Positions 63,135 to 64,000 of a stretch of 64,000 nt of DNA are shown piece by piece (positions within the stretch are counted from its first letter, which is position 1; every line of letters begins with the position of its first letter). The DNA is taken from contig JACCGJ010011117.1 of the NCBI GenBank assembly GCA_013407085.1, positions 1 through 64,000 on the forward strand, read 5' to 3'. Source of the DNA: Atriophallophorus winterbourni. Its lineage: Eukaryota; Platyhelminthes; Trematoda; Plagiorchiida; Microphallidae. A program made the translations under genes and the position numbers. The notes under the pieces are model-generated. The model made no database searches and was not told where the DNA came from. It saw only the letters and a list, made by a program, of their open reading frames with translations.

Positions 63135-64000
63135 ACTTTTCACAAATAGACGAAATCACGATATTGACAAATGGTATCAGTTGTGTTCAATAATGCGTAT
63201 GAGCTCGATACTTCCTAATTCAATAATCCGCCTAAGTCAATACTGCAATTCTGCTCATGTTGATGACCCACATTAACAGAGTATAACACTTAGAATCTCG
63301 AAAGAGATGTAGGTCCTTTTTCTAAACTCCGATTTGCTCCGTGCATTTTCACAAAATAAATTTCGCGTACATGATAACATTCCATGGTGCAAGGGATGAA
63401 ACTATTTAAAGAATGACGATAAATCTGTCCACCGCAGTATGGTTATTGAAATACAGAACGACAATTACCAAGTGTGGCTCTACATTTCCAACAGTATCAG
63501 AGCTCACTTCTCAGTCGTGGTAAACACCTAAAAATACCTCGGTCACCTAACTATAAAGATTACAGGCCAAAATCTCTAAAAAAAATAACATATTTACGAG
63601 AGTTATGATGCAATTGATAAAGTTCAACTAAAAAGCAAATCATAGAATCTCCTGATGGATAACAAAAGTAGTGACTACAAACTTTCTAAAATAAAAACCG
63701 CCTAATGAACTGCCGCTTCTACAATCAGAAGAGACCCGTAAGAGAAATACTTTGGCAATTCCAAATACGACTAATGTCCGATTCTTGAAGGGTTGGACAG
63801 ATAGATTAGTTTTCAGCTCCATTAATTTATATGAAAAACACAATAAGTTGCCTATATACAAATGCACGATGCCTGTTAAACAAACAAGCTGAAATGAATG
63901 ATTACTGTTATCAGCATTTACTCGACGTCATAGCAATAACTAAGATATGATTGCAACCTCACGTGAGCAATCGGCAGCTCTCTATTCCAAACATTGCCCC
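63135..64000 (+). mobile_element. 5' part of LINE family of intron 2, runs off the window
   Basis: From CAAATAGACGAAATCACGA onward the sequence follows 6073-6290 (GTATGAGCTCGATACT, AAAGAGATG) with small indels. Near the end it reads LLNKQAEM and HLLDVIAIT, the start of the endonuclease domain. The part in between is poorly alignable by eye. It is decayed. Confidence 0.72.

Overview
The window reads as nuclear DNA of a flatworm, most likely a digenean trematode. That rests on four things. An aldolase with trematode-like sequence starts with a very small first intron. The introns are AT-rich and loaded with retroelements. CR1-type LINEs and Penelope-like elements (PLEs) dominate the repeats. 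A tandem satellite carries hammerhead ribozymes together with a tRNA-like Pol III promoter, as the schistosome Sm-alpha satellite does. I cannot name the species.

Layout. Bases 1-1995 are the edge of a satellite: about 4.6 units of roughly 429 bp, each with Pol III-type A and B boxes followed directly by a complete or decayed type I hammerhead ribozyme (HHR). Bases 1996-5470 are intergenic, with a GC-rich block first and then AT-rich DNA. Bases 5471-48402 (+) hold one large gene, an orthologue of DLEC1, a ciliary/flagellar protein built from ASH/MSP-type domains. I could assemble 26 exons with compatible splice phases (4,623 nt of CDS, 1,540 aa). Its introns contain CR1-like LINEs, a second LINE family with a C-terminal zinc finger, three PLE remnants, a mariner scrap, and a dispersed repeat family that carries a second type of HHR with the palindromic helix III ACCGGT. 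Bases 48403-55268 are intergenic and made largely of LINE remnants. Bases 55269-57689 (-) are a complete five-exon class I fructose-bisphosphate aldolase (363 aa), convergent with DLEC1. Bases 57690-64000 are repeats: two more HHR-repeat copies, two CR1 copies in opposite orientation, and the 5' part of a LINE that runs off the end.

How it fits together. The two host genes look unrelated in function (axoneme or sperm-tail structure, and glycolysis). The notable content is the ribozyme load. Three satellite HHRs have an intact core. One dispersed HHR, in DLEC1 intron 10, is intact by eye. Two near-intact copies follow, one of them about 137 bp upstream of DLEC1 exon 15 in sense orientation. 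A further hammerhead-like motif lies in the 3' region of a PLE. HHRs in Sm-alpha and in PLEs are known in other species. What may be new here is a 429-bp tRNA-like HHR satellite together with an HHR-bearing PLE-linked repeat family in one trematode locus. All splice sites, ribozyme folds and repeat relationships were read by eye; no searches or folding programs were run.
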